From Theristus sp. LFF4_11 (taxonomy: Eukaryota > Nematoda > Chromadorea > Monhysterida > Xyalidae): 64,000 nt of DNA. Of the stretch, positions 47,764 through 58,164 are shown piece after piece (positions within the stretch are counted from its first letter, which is position 1; each line of letters opens with the position of its first letter). The notes beneath the pieces were generated by a model. That model made no database searches, had not been told where the DNA came from, and saw only the letters and a list, made by a program, of their open reading frames with translations. The stretch is from contig JASANC010005142.1 in assembly GCA_030248135.1 (NCBI GenBank), forward strand, positions 35,060-99,059, given 5' to 3'. The position numbers were made by a program, and so were the translations under genes.

Positions 47764-50556
47764 ATGGCACCCTCAAATTACAAAGTGGACGATGTGCAGG
47801 CACAGAACGGTGCCGCCGCCCATTTCCACCAGCCAACAACATTCGAGCAATTGCTGGAAATGTTCGGGCCAATGGGCCGTTGGCAGTTGTGGACGTACTT
47901 CTGGATCTATTGGATCATGTTCTGGGGCGCCATCGGGGGCACCGGCAGCGCCATCTTCATGGCATCACAGCAAAGTTATTACTGCGAGATTCAACCGCTG
48001 CTGAAAGCCAACTGGACAGTGGAGCAGATCAAGAATATCACGTGCGTCATGTCTCCCAGTTAAAACGTGCAATCAAGCATTCATTTGTTTGTAACCATTT
48101 GCAGGTACGCCGGCGACAAAGGCGACGAGGCTTGCTATGTGCGCGACTTGAACTACACGCTGCTGGCGCGACAATCGCCCGATACACTGGCCGACGAGCA
48201 GACCAAGTTCAACGGTTCCACTGACAGTCGACGACGGTGCCCACAGATTCGCTTTTTGAAAGAGGACGACAAAATGCACGAGACAATGTCGAAGACGGTA
48301 GAAGAGACTGCACAGTAAAACATTCGCACGCTTTTCAAATGCCAACCGACGCGAATCGTTTTTCAGTACGGCATAACTTGTGATCACACGAAGCAGTTTT
48401 GGGTGGAGGCTGGTTCACTGGCGATTTTGAAGATCGGCATGATGTGCGGACTGTTCTTCGCCGGATGGATCACCGACCGGTACGGCTGCGCCGGGTGACC
48501 TGTGAAGACGCACACTGAGTGCAACACCGCGTGTTGTTGTTGTTGTGATTTTTAGGCGATGTTTTTAGCCAGGGCTAACCCAGAGAAGCGTACAGAACGC
48601 CATTGAGTAGGGCGCCCATCGAGTTTTCTCTGTCATTAAGTGCCTATACACCCCTCGGCGGGGCTCGATCCCCCGAGCGCACAGACTGATGAAGTCTAAC
48701 GCACTACCACCAGGCCACGAGGGTGACTACCACCAAGCGTGTTGTTTGTGATGTTTGCAGATTCGGCCGCCGTAAACCGTTTCTGACCTTGGTCTTGATT
48801 GCAATGGTGTTCGGCATCTCTCAGTACTGGGTGCCAACGTTTGGCATGTTGTTCGTTTGTCAGTTTCTCTCGTCCGCGATTGGCGGTGCCGCGTTCGCAG
48901 CATTGTACACATTCAGTGAGTTCTGTTTTGCACGAATCAGTGATCGATCTTCGAATTTAGCGAATTTTAACTGCCCTGGTTGACCTTTATTTTTTGCAGA
49001 TCACGAGATCACAAACGCCGAAAACCGCGCTGTTGTTGGCGGCGCATATTGGCTCCTTTGGGGCGTCGGCTACACGGTCGCAGCACCATTGGCTTATTGG
49101 TGGCGCGACTGGCGTAGTCTTGTGCTTTGGCCCGCTATTCCCGACTTGTTTGGAATAATTATGCTTGTTTTGTAAGCTACGCATCAGCCGCTCTTCTCGA
49201 TAATATTGTAATAATCACCAAAGGGAACAGACTAAGACAATAAAACATGTGCCAAGCTATTTCAGTTTTATGTCTGAATCGCCGCGTTGGTTGTTGGTAA
49301 AAAATCGAGCAAAAGAAGCAGAACATGTTGCACGTCGAGCAGCGAAATGGAATGGCAAACAATTGCCTGAAAAACTTGACTTCAAAGCGCTGGCAGAGAA
49401 AATTTCGAAGGCATGTTGCACACAAAAAAGTAAGTCAAGCGAAATCAGTGCAATGATGGTCAACATCATTTTTTTTGAAGGAGCACCAGCAGCTGTCTGC
49501 AAAGCAGAAGACGTTTCTGAGTTTATTTGAACGAGAGAATGGCCGATTCAAATATCCGGTGCTGATTCGACGTGCATTCATTCTATTCCTCAGTTGGTCA
49601 GTCTCTTCATTGCAAAGTGCAATGCGCACAGTGCAACCTCAAATGTTTTCCAGAATATAAGGGTTTTTTGAATGCTCAGGAATACAAACTCATTGGTGTT
49701 TTACGGCCTGACGTACTATCAGTTCAGCGGAAACGTATTCGTAAACAACGCGCTGCAGGGATTCGGCGTCATTCTTGGGAATGTTCTGTCAATCTTTCTA
49801 TTGCGTCTCAGTAGACGCTGGCTGCACGTCGGCGCGTTTTCATTCGCCACAGTTTGCTTGTTCACGATTCCGTGGATTGGAGGTGCAATAAATGATGAAT
49901 TTTAAACGGGTCATCTGATGTTTTGCTCAGAACACGGAAGGTTTTTAAGAAAACATGTGTTTCATAAAGCAAGGCCTGATCACCTTTGTTTTATCAGTAA
50001 CGCATCGAGTCAAGAGAGCTTCGACTGGCAGAAAGCGCCAGCTGCGTAGTGAAGTTGCATTTCATTGGCGCTTTTCAGAGGCCGCTGAGATCTGGCAGTC
50101 ATTGGTGGCGATGGTGGCGAAGTCGTGCGCCGTGATCAGTTTCACCGTGGTCTACACGCACACCGTCGAGCTCTACCCAACCGTGATCCGCACCAGCGGG
50201 CTGTCAACGAGTTCGGCTGTGGGGCGTTGCGGTTCAATCATTGCACCGTTCATCACCAAACTTCCTCAATTGGTACAACATTTTTTTGTTTTGCTACTGT
50301 AGTGGCTTTCATAGCATCTGATGTCGCTACACTGATGTAAGTCAGCCGTCAACCAACGTTTCAGAACCCGGCAATACCTTTCCTCAAGAACGTCCCATTC
50401 TTTATCTTCGGTTGTTTTGCTGCAACCGCTGCTGTCTGTGTTTCATTTCTGCCGGAAACTAAAGGCAAACGAATGCCTGAACTGCTGGACGATGCCACCA
50501 CCCTGCAGCCGGAAATGGCAGAAAACATCGAAATGAACGAACAGAAAAAGTCGTAA
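47764..50556 (+). CDS. SLC22 organic ion transporter (MFS)
   Basis: Plasma-membrane transporter of organic cations, anions or zwitterions such as carnitine. Exons: 47764-48041, 48105-48297, 48367-48479, 48761-48915, 49000-49171, 49266-about 49429, about 49481-49596, 49680-49882, 50079-50272 and 50365-50556. Marks of the family are WITDRFGRRKPF after TM2, NAENRAVVGGAYWLLWG, MSESPRWLLVKNR after TM6, LVFYGLTYYQFSGNVFVNN at TM7 and VYTHTVELYPTVIRTSGL at TM11, ending PETKGKRMPE. The large extracellular loop after TM1 is present with N-x-T/S sites. The exon 6-7 junction does not join in phase with any GT-AG pair I can see. Substrate cannot be told from sequence. Confidence 0.9.
48568..48726 (-). 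repeat. tRNA-derived SINE-like repeat in SLC22 intron 3
   Basis: On the minus strand from 48726 it starts with a tRNA-like head: box A-like TGGCCTGGTGGTAG, a stem-loop whose loop centre reads CAT, and box B-like GGGATCGAGCCCC. About 80 bases of unrelated body follow. The truncated copy at 16105-16229 lies in an intron of cluster gene 3 in the same orientation relative to its gene, opposite to this one. Confidence 0.65.
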
Positions 50557-50857
50557 ATTATTCTTGGTTTCTTCTGAATTGCCCACCATGATTGACCGTT
50601 ATGATGGCTCCACTGCTTTTTTGTTGTGCTGATGTGAAATACCTGTTAATCTCGATTTTGTACAATATTTCTTCTTCAAGTTTGCGTCTAAAATGGGCTG
50701 CTCTCCCCTCCACAGGTTGGACAAAAAACTACTGGATTTAAAAAAAACTCTAACTCGCGTCTGGCTGAGGTATGAGGCTGAAGTTTGGAACATTGTAGAT
50801 TTAAGATTCGCATTTTTACGAATATTTTTTAGAATTTTTTTAGTGCAATTTTTTGAT

Positions 50858-51490
50858 GACACAGTGCGATGGGGTCGCATTAGCACACTTGTCGAGTTTC
50901 TGTTCTTATCAGTTGTACAGTATGGCCGAATAAAAGGCCACTCCTTGTATTCTTCATCAAGGCGAGTCGTCTAGTAGTCACAGACTAGTCGTCTTTTTCA
51001 AGATAATTCAAAATCGCATGTGCAAGGGAGAAAGAAGAAGATGGCACGAAGAATCAATGTACAGTAGCTAGAAAACACGTCAAATTTGACTCACAATTAG
51101 GTTTCTGAACGTTTTTTTGTTGAAATTTCGGGCGTTCTTGCACCCTGAAAAAATCTGCATGTTTACTCGACTATTCCGTACAATGTTGTTGTGTCCTGTT
51201 CTTTTGGTACAGACCGTAGTACAGAACTCAAATTTGATTCACATTACTTTGTATTGTATCAAAATATTATGCTGGTTTTGTCTCCGAAATGACAAATCCG
51301 TCGTGGATAAATGTTCCTCGTGGTTTGGCTATTTCAATCGGTGTTCACTGTTTGCTTGGCCAGAGCTGGATTGTGACGCACCTCAGCACTCCATTGGCAC
51401 TCCCGTAACTGCTCGGATCGACCGACCGTTGGCCGTGGCACATGCTTGTGCCAGTTGTCGCCTACATTTGCTGTTGGCAAAATTCAACAT
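50858..51490 (+). pseudogene. Truncated, deleted copy of the SLC2 gene at 55.3 kb
   Basis: Upstream sequence and first exon match 55335-55598; the ATG is at 51289 and reads MTNPSWINVPRGLAIS. At about 51386 the match jumps to 56165-56240, deleting the rest of exon 1, exon 2 and their introns. The joint shares the bases TCAG with both parents. A TAA stop follows eight codons later. Dispersed repeat 'D' is inserted in its 5' flank (50920-51190). The result cannot encode a transporter. Confidence 0.85.
50920..51191 (+). mobile_element. Dispersed repeat 'D' inserted in the SLC2 pseudogene 5' flank
   Basis: TATGGCCGAATAAAAGGCCAC to CTATTCCGTACAATG interrupts sequence that is continuous in the related copy at about 55405 (CTTATCAGTTGTAGTGGTGTCC). 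Comparing the two shows that D behaves as a discrete insertion of about 270 bp. GTTGT occurs on both sides and may be a short target duplication. Nonautonomous, no coding sequence. Confidence 0.7.
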
Positions 51491-51974
51491 TGTTTGACAT
51501 GGACTTTTTTCTGATGAAACAATTTTATCCGCGTTGTAATGTCATGTCAAAAAGTGCCCCGCCGCTGACGCACAGCGACAGAACAGAGTTTGCATGTGCG
51601 TCAAAAGAAGCCCGTTTTTTAATGACGCACGCACATTGTACGCACAGCTCGCATAGTCACCGAGTTCGTTCAGCAATTTCGACCATTTTTTTCTGTTTTA
51701 TGACGCACCAATTTTTACGGCAAATACTTTGAATTGTATCATTTATGCAATCGTTAATTTTGTTGACAGTGCCATCATTTATAAATTCTAAAAAAATCAG
51801 CAAAACGAAACCACGCAATTCCTTGCAAGCCCATGATTATAAGTGAGTTGCCCAAAGACCATGAATTACTTTTCGTTCAACCGCAAAACTGCAAAATATA
51901 CGCAAATTCAGTACATCCACAATCGACGAAACTTCTGGTACATAGATAATACCAACTGGTATTCACCAGCAACA

Positions 51975-54044
51975 ATGAACGAGCACGACTCAGCGTTGGT
52001 TGGCGTGGTCCATTGGTGGGCGGCCATTTTCGTCATTCTAATGAGGGTGACCGCAAGCACACGCGCGTGCAGCGACGTCACGACATTGACTGCAAGTAGG
52101 GCAGTGTGCAGCGAACTGAAAGACGGCTCACAACAATGCGAACTCTCTGAGACCACTCGACTAGCACTGCAACCCCGCGGACAGCAGTCATGTCTGCTGA
52201 TCAAAAACCCCGACAACGACGAAACAATGGGAACACTAACAGTAAAAGTGGACGACATTAAGCTGCGTTGTCAACCGAAAAACGACTATTTCACGCGGTC
52301 GTTCGTGATGCAAAACATTGCGGTGAAGCGTTGTGCATCGATGGGCACTTGCAGCGGACAGAAGTGCAACAAAGTGCACATCGATTCAACGGTGGACGAA
52401 ATCAAAGCACGTGGCATCAGTTACGGCTGGGGAGACGTCTATGAGAAGTACCCTAGCGGCTTCAACTACTGTGCGGAATCGTGTGGCTGCGCCGCGTGCG
52501 GCTGCTTCCTGTGCGCGTCCGGCTGTTTGTTCTATCGAACGTTTGCCATTCCAAAGTCGAAAACAACTTTCGAAGTGTTCACATGTCCCGTTTGGAGATA
52601 CGAAGTGAACGTTGCGATACACGTGAACACCACAGGGGCGCAGCAGCAAACCAGCAGCAGACACGCACGACGCCGGCTGCAACTGGGTCGCCGTGTGCGC
52701 TTGTTCAGCAACAATGACAGCATGAAGCTGACGTTGCTCTCGATCAGCAGCGCGCCGCTGCCCGCGTTGGGCAGTCAGTTCATAACGAACGGTCGGCAGA
52801 CGGCCATGATCCGCGCCAGTGCCACTGGTCAACCGATTTCGGGCACCATCGGGCAACTGCAATGCTCCAACCGAGAGAACGCACGTCGGTTCCAGTGTTA
52901 CCTGCCGCATGATTCGTGTCAGTGCGAGTCGCGCGAAACCTCCGTGTCATGCGTCTGCGCACAGCACGCCATCGAGCCGCTGTTTCGAAACGCGCAACGC
53001 CTCGTACCGCTGACCACGGCCGGAATGAGCATCACGGGACGTGGCGACCAGTTGCAAGCGGTCTACCATGGAAGCGCGTCGTTGGAGTTGCAAGTGACAC
53101 TGGACCGCTTTCGACTGGTGACGAAGACGTCGAAAAGCAGCTGCGTCGTTGAGGCGCACAGCTTTTCCGGGTGCTATTCGTGCGTGACGGGTGCGCAGCT
53201 GCGGTTCACGTGTCGCACCGATTTCTCGGAAGCACTCGCTCACGTCACCTGTGCCAATGCTTCCTTCTCTGCAGGTTGGTCAAATGTTTTAGCCAGGCGC
53301 GAATTATTATGTCAGTTTTTTAGAATATCTGTGGATGAAACCAATTCGCAAACACGACTTGAAAACAGGTGCATGGGTTTCTAAAGTTTCGTGCGATGTT
53401 TCGCTTTCCAAAAATCCTGGATGATCCTTGAATACTTGACGTTGGTCAGTCACTGAACGGCTGAGTAACTGCAGCGATGGTTGTGTGACTGACCTGTGCT
53501 TTTTATATTCGTATAACTGGTGGTCAAAAAAGAAAATTGTAACAATTACAATACTTCTTCTATTTTCATTCAGTTCGGTTCACTTTCAAATATATTACCA
53601 CATGACGAGAAAGTGCGTGTCAAGAACGAGTACAGTAGTTGTACACTCAGCGTTTGCATTTCACTACACTCTCCCCTTGCAGTGTGCACGGCTGATGGGA
53701 CCACAGACACGGCAGCACTGGCCTTCAGCCAAGCAGAAGTTGACGAGCAATGTTCGGTTGAATGTCCGGCCGGCACAACGCACTTTCGCATTAATGCCAA
53801 CCTTGTCTTCATTGACAAAGAGCGAATCTCGAATATCTCGAACGTTGTTGCGTTAGCGGATGGCGGGGAACACGACGGCGGAATCGACTTGGCCTCTCTG
53901 ACCGAATGGCTGGTAAACGCGTGGGACAGTGTGATTGGCTGGATAACCTACCACTGGTACATCGCCGTGGCGGTCATTGTGCTGTGCCTCGTGTGTTGCT
54001 TCATGTCAACGATCGCCAACTGTTGCGCGAAATGCAAAAAATGA
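51975..54044 (+). CDS. Phlebovirus Gc-like class II fusion glycoprotein, stand-alone, one intron
   Basis: Type I membrane protein related to phlebovirus glycoprotein Gc (Phlebovirus_G2 family), a class II membrane fusion protein. Two exons, 51975-53274 and 53683-54044, join in phase across a 408-bp GT-AG intron, about 553 residues. The ATG at 51975 gives a signal peptide ending just before CSDVTTL, which corresponds to the start of mature Gc. Marks: a dense Cys/Gly fusion-loop segment at about 52470-52545 (motifs CGC, GCF, SGCLFY), then F-T-C-P-V-W-R-Y, many paired Cys, and near the C-terminus a Trp-rich membrane-proximal segment and one TM helix with a short Cys/Lys tail. No Gn, gag, pol or LTR is seen nearby. 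It is either a domesticated envelope gene or a relict of a Bel/Pao-like errantivirus. Structure is intact. Confidence 0.82.
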
Positions 54045-54574
54045 ATGCTGTTGTTCGTGCATGTTAAATGGACGCAGTGGCAAGCGACGACAATGTAAGT
54101 CAGTTGGGAAATTTTCAAATAACATTTTCCAAAATGTTATTGTGTGTGACCGGTGTGTTATTTTAGTGTTCTTTTTCAGCTGGTACCGTACGCCGGCCTC
54201 CATTGCTGACAAAATTATGCCAAAATCCGCAAAATAAAGTGGACGAACTTGTGAAGGCGCAGTTCCGGAAAAACCGTTCAAACCAATTTAATTGTTTAAA
54301 ATTGTTAAATTTTAGTCAAAATTTTTACAGTGCCTTTAAGTACAATGCAGTGAATGACTGTGATTATTTTTTGTTTCGTTATATGCAGCCGAACTCTAAA
54401 CATGGAGAATCAGCTGAATGGTCGACCGAGCGGAGGCTGCTCACACTCCGCACCCTGTTTTTTTTCGCGAATCTGGATTCTATTGAAACGTTTCTATTGA
54501 AGTGTTTCTTTTGAATGAGGGTGAATTTCCAGCACATTTTTCATAATAAAAATAAACTGAAAAGGTTAGAGACT

Positions 54575-54800
54575 GCGAAATTTAGAATTTTTTATTCAAC
54601 AGCTCAAATGCATTTTTTGTTTGGCGACGCCGACGTCGTCGCTTAATTTTTGCGTGTGAACTGAAAGATAAAAGGCTGAAATGAGTGCGCTGTGTATGGT
54701 GGTTTGCCGTGTGCACCAAGTAAATGAACATAGCAGCTTACCAAAAACAACTTAAAAACGGTGAAAATGAAGGATGAAAGCAAAGTAGTCGTCGTGCATT
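54575..54800 (-). repeat. Related copy of the 5.4-6.2 kb segment, without the MITE
   Basis: The sequence around CGACGCCGACGTCGTCGCTT is the reverse complement of the 5.6-6.2 kb segment with one copy of the GACGTCG target and no MITE, so it is an empty site. The following part, GTGCACCAAGTAAATGAACA onward, matches 5435-5525 in direct orientation. No gene is supported from 54045 to 55334. Confidence 0.65.
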
Positions 54801-55502
54801 TGAAGTCGCGGAACGCATTTGAGGTAACGTCAACGTGTTGGTTGACATTCTCAAAACATACAGTACGTGAAAAACTTCATATTCATCCAAAAGTCGATGA
54901 TTTTGTGAAAGAGTCAAAATGAAGATTTTGAGATTTTGCATTGGTTTTTGTGAAAAATTCTGCAACCAAGTACAATTCTTACCCACTTTTGTTCTTACAA
55001 TCTTTGTTGCTCTATTTGACACTGAAATTCATCGTCAAATGCGAAGCATTCACCGAAATACTCGATAATCGTATTCAACTAACTGCCCGTTCAGGTTCAA
55101 TTCGACCAGTTGGGGTGACCAAAAAACTTTACACTGCAAAACTAAATGGTTGTTTTTGGGCGTCACGGTTGATTGCGCCGTGTTCCCGGGTATATCATGA
55201 TGTTTGTTTTCAACAACACACTCACAACTCACAACAACGGGAAGCTGCACCATCCAGACGCGGAGTAAATGAAACGGGCGTTGAATGAAAACGTGTGGCC
55301 GTCACCCCACCGTTACCGTTTGTTATTTTCATTTGATGACGCAGTGCGATGTGCGTCGCATTATCACAGACGCTGACAGTTCACAAGTCTCTGTTCTTAT
55401 CAGTTGTAGTGGTGTCCTGCCCATTTGGTACAGACCGTTGTGTAGAATTCGAATTTGATTCACATTGCGTCAAAATATTTTTTTGCTGGTTTTGTCTCCG
55501 AA

Positions 55503-57544
55503 ATGACAAATCCGTCGTGGATAAATATTCCTCGTGGCCTGGCTATTTCAATCGGCGTTCACTGTTTGCTTGGCCAGAGCTGGATTGTGACGTACCTCAG
55601 TCTGAATCCCATGGCTCCGTTTATTGCTGGTTTCATAAATTCGTCATTCAGTCAGCATTACAGAATTCATTTAGAGCAGGTGTCTTTTTTTTCAAAATAA
55701 CAAGTGTTGTGAAAGAATCATACAAGCAAGCAGTTGCCATATTCGCAGGCACAGTTCGCATGGCTTTGGTCGTGTACAACAGTGAGTTTCAGCGCTGGAG
55801 CAGTGCTGGCGTCTGCAACATGCACTCGCTATCTGTTGGAGCACTGGGGACGACGGACCACGGTGATGCTTTGGTCGCCTGTATGGTTCTGTGTCGGCTG
55901 TTGTTTGCAAGCCGTTTCTCAGTGGTTCAATTCGTTTGAATTACTAATACTCGGTCGTTTCGTGACCGGTTTCGCCATATTCTCAGGTTCGTTTGTGGTT
56001 TACGTCACCGAGTGCGCACCGGACGAATATCGCGGTAAGCCGTGAGCCTGCCTATTTGCAGTTGTAGTTGTCTGTCCGCTGTAATGCCGATCGTCGAACA
56101 AACCGTTTGCTCAGGTCTGGCATTTTCACTGGTGAGTTTGGGTCAGTATGTTTGGATACTGATCAGCACTCCATTGGCACTCCCGCAACTGCTCGGATCG
56201 ACCGAACACTGGCCGTTGTACATGCTTGTGCCAGTTGTCCCCGCGTTCGCATACCTTTGCTGTTCGGTGGTGTTGCCAGAATCACCGAAATACTTGTACA
56301 TTACGAAGAAACAATCGCACACCGCCATTTGCTCCTTGAAATTCTATCACGGAGCTGCCGTGGACACCGGTGCGGTAGCGGTCTCGCACAATTGCCGATT
56401 CTCAATGGTTTCCAATGTTTCTGCTCTGTCGCACCACCCACTGTGCTTTTGAGCAGATTTCGTGTTGGCCGAGTATCAACGCGAGTCCAACCTGAACGCA
56501 CAACAAAGTTCAACGTTTACGGTGAAACGCATTTGGCAGGAGCCAACACTTCGCTATCCAATGCTGCTGTCGCTAGTGGGCGCAGTTGCACAGGTTCAAT
56601 CACTTTTTCGAACATGCACAAAGCACAACACAGTTGCGCATTATCTTCAGGCGTTTAGTGGCGAAACCATCCAAGGCCAATACTCAACGGCAAACCTAGC
56701 GTCAATTGGTTATGGCCAATATTTCGCCGTGCTACAAATCGCTGGGTTCGTACTGGCGAAAGTTGTTCTCGGCAGCTTGGTCAGTGTGCTGCTGATTGAA
56801 CGGGTTGGTCGACGACCCCTTTTATTGACAGCCGTTGTCAGCGCGTGCGTCGGCATGCTTTGCATGTGCGTAGCAACTCAGACGCCTTCGGCCGCTGCGG
56901 CTCTCATCATCGCATCGTCAATCATAGCACTGCTTGGTGAGTTTCGCAGTTTGTATTGGCGTCGATATCATGTTGAAATCCAAGTATTTATTGATATCCG
57001 GGACTCCACGTAAACAACGCACATTGTTTGTATCCGAACTTGCTGTGCTGATTTACAGCGGATGTTTTGGGATTGATAAGCATACCGCCGTTGTTGGTTG
57101 GTGAACTGAATCCACAGATGACACGAGCGCAGGTCGCAAGACTGTTCACTGTTGTGCAACAAACGAGCAACGTCGTCCAAATTCTCGTCTTTCCGCCGTT
57201 GAAGGTTGCAACATTTTTCAAGTTAAAACTGAAATTTTGTTGTTGTTTTGTTGTGACACACGAGCACGCATCACACACACACACAGGCTTACATCAGCGG
57301 CTACGCGTACATGCCCGTAGTAGCATTGGAGGCTCTCAGCGGCCTGCTGCTGTTCCGCTATCTGCCGGAAACGCGTTGCATGGCCGTGGACACGATCGTG
57401 CAGCGACGGACACGCACGAACACCTGGGCCGAGTGGGCTGACACGGCTGTGCAGCCAGTGGCACGTCGCGCTCACAATACGGCCTCACTGAATCTGCACG
57501 AACGCACGCCACTCGTGCAACTGGCACGACGAACGTCCGCATAG
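55503..57544 (+). CDS. SLC2 (GLUT-like) sugar transporter
   Basis: Twelve-helix MFS transporter of hexoses or related polyols in the plasma membrane. Exons: 55503-55679, about 55749-56034, 56115-56369, 56457-56593, 56651-56936, 57059-57204 and 57287-57544, all consistent in phase. Family marks are EHWGRRTTVML after TM2, GRFVTGFAIFSGSFVVYVTE with APDEYRG at TM4, PESPKYLYI after TM6, ERVGRRPLLL after TM8, VGELNPQMTRAQ at TM10, and RYLPETRCMA at the end of TM12. The QLS segment of TM7 is poorly conserved (FSGETIQGQYS), so sugar preference may differ. The start region is less certain. The last intron ends in a CA repeat used as part of the acceptor tract. Confidence 0.85.
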
Positions 57545-58164
57545 CACCCGAACAAATCACACACTCATATGAGCTGTTCGTTATTGAGTATACTGACTGC
57601 CATGGCACCGAAGCGAGTGCCTAAACAAGTACTGTTTTCTTCCTGATGCACTGAATGGAATACAGATATATTGAATTTCCAACGAATTCAACAATACTGG
57701 ATGCGTTTGACAAAAGGTTTTGAACAAAAACCAAGGTAAAATTGGTGAAACTGCTTGTCAACACTAAAAATAATAAAAAACCTGAGCACAAAAAATTGAA
57801 CCAGCATTCTCTAGGCCACGATTGTCCCAGGTCGCAATTGTCCAGCATGCGACTGCACGTTTTAAAACCCCAATTTGATTTGCCAAACAAATCTTACCGA
57901 ATCTGTGTTCGATAAAAATACTGACGGACTCGGCATATGTAGCGTTGGGTTTTTATTTTGATAAACAAGCACTACACAATGCTCAGAAAACAAAGCACCA
58001 CCAAAAATACCGTACCCAGTACATATATATCGTATCTCTGTGGCAAAGTTAAAGTACCAAGCGTGCAGTGTATCTCGTGGCTGACTGAATGAGATGATCC
58101 GACTGTCGCACCAACTGAACAAATATCACAGAACACATTTGAAAAGCACACAGGCACAGGTGCC
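57545..58164. other. Convergent 3' flanks of SLC2 and the phosphatase gene
   Basis: AT-rich sequence between two converging stop codons. No feature recognised. Confidence 0.5.

Noticed and set aside
48640..48726. Functional tRNA-Met gene
   Set aside because: The stem-loop centre reads CAT and boxes A and B are present, but acceptor pairing is poor and a truncated copy with the same body lies at 16 kb. It fits a SINE head better.
51975..54044. HAP2/GCS1 or EFF-1/AFF-1 family fusogen
   Set aside because: These are also class II proteins, but the Cys/Gly fusion-loop pattern followed by F-x-C-x-x-W and the CS-start of the mature chain fit phlebovirus Gc, and I see none of the HAP2 or EFF-1 signatures.
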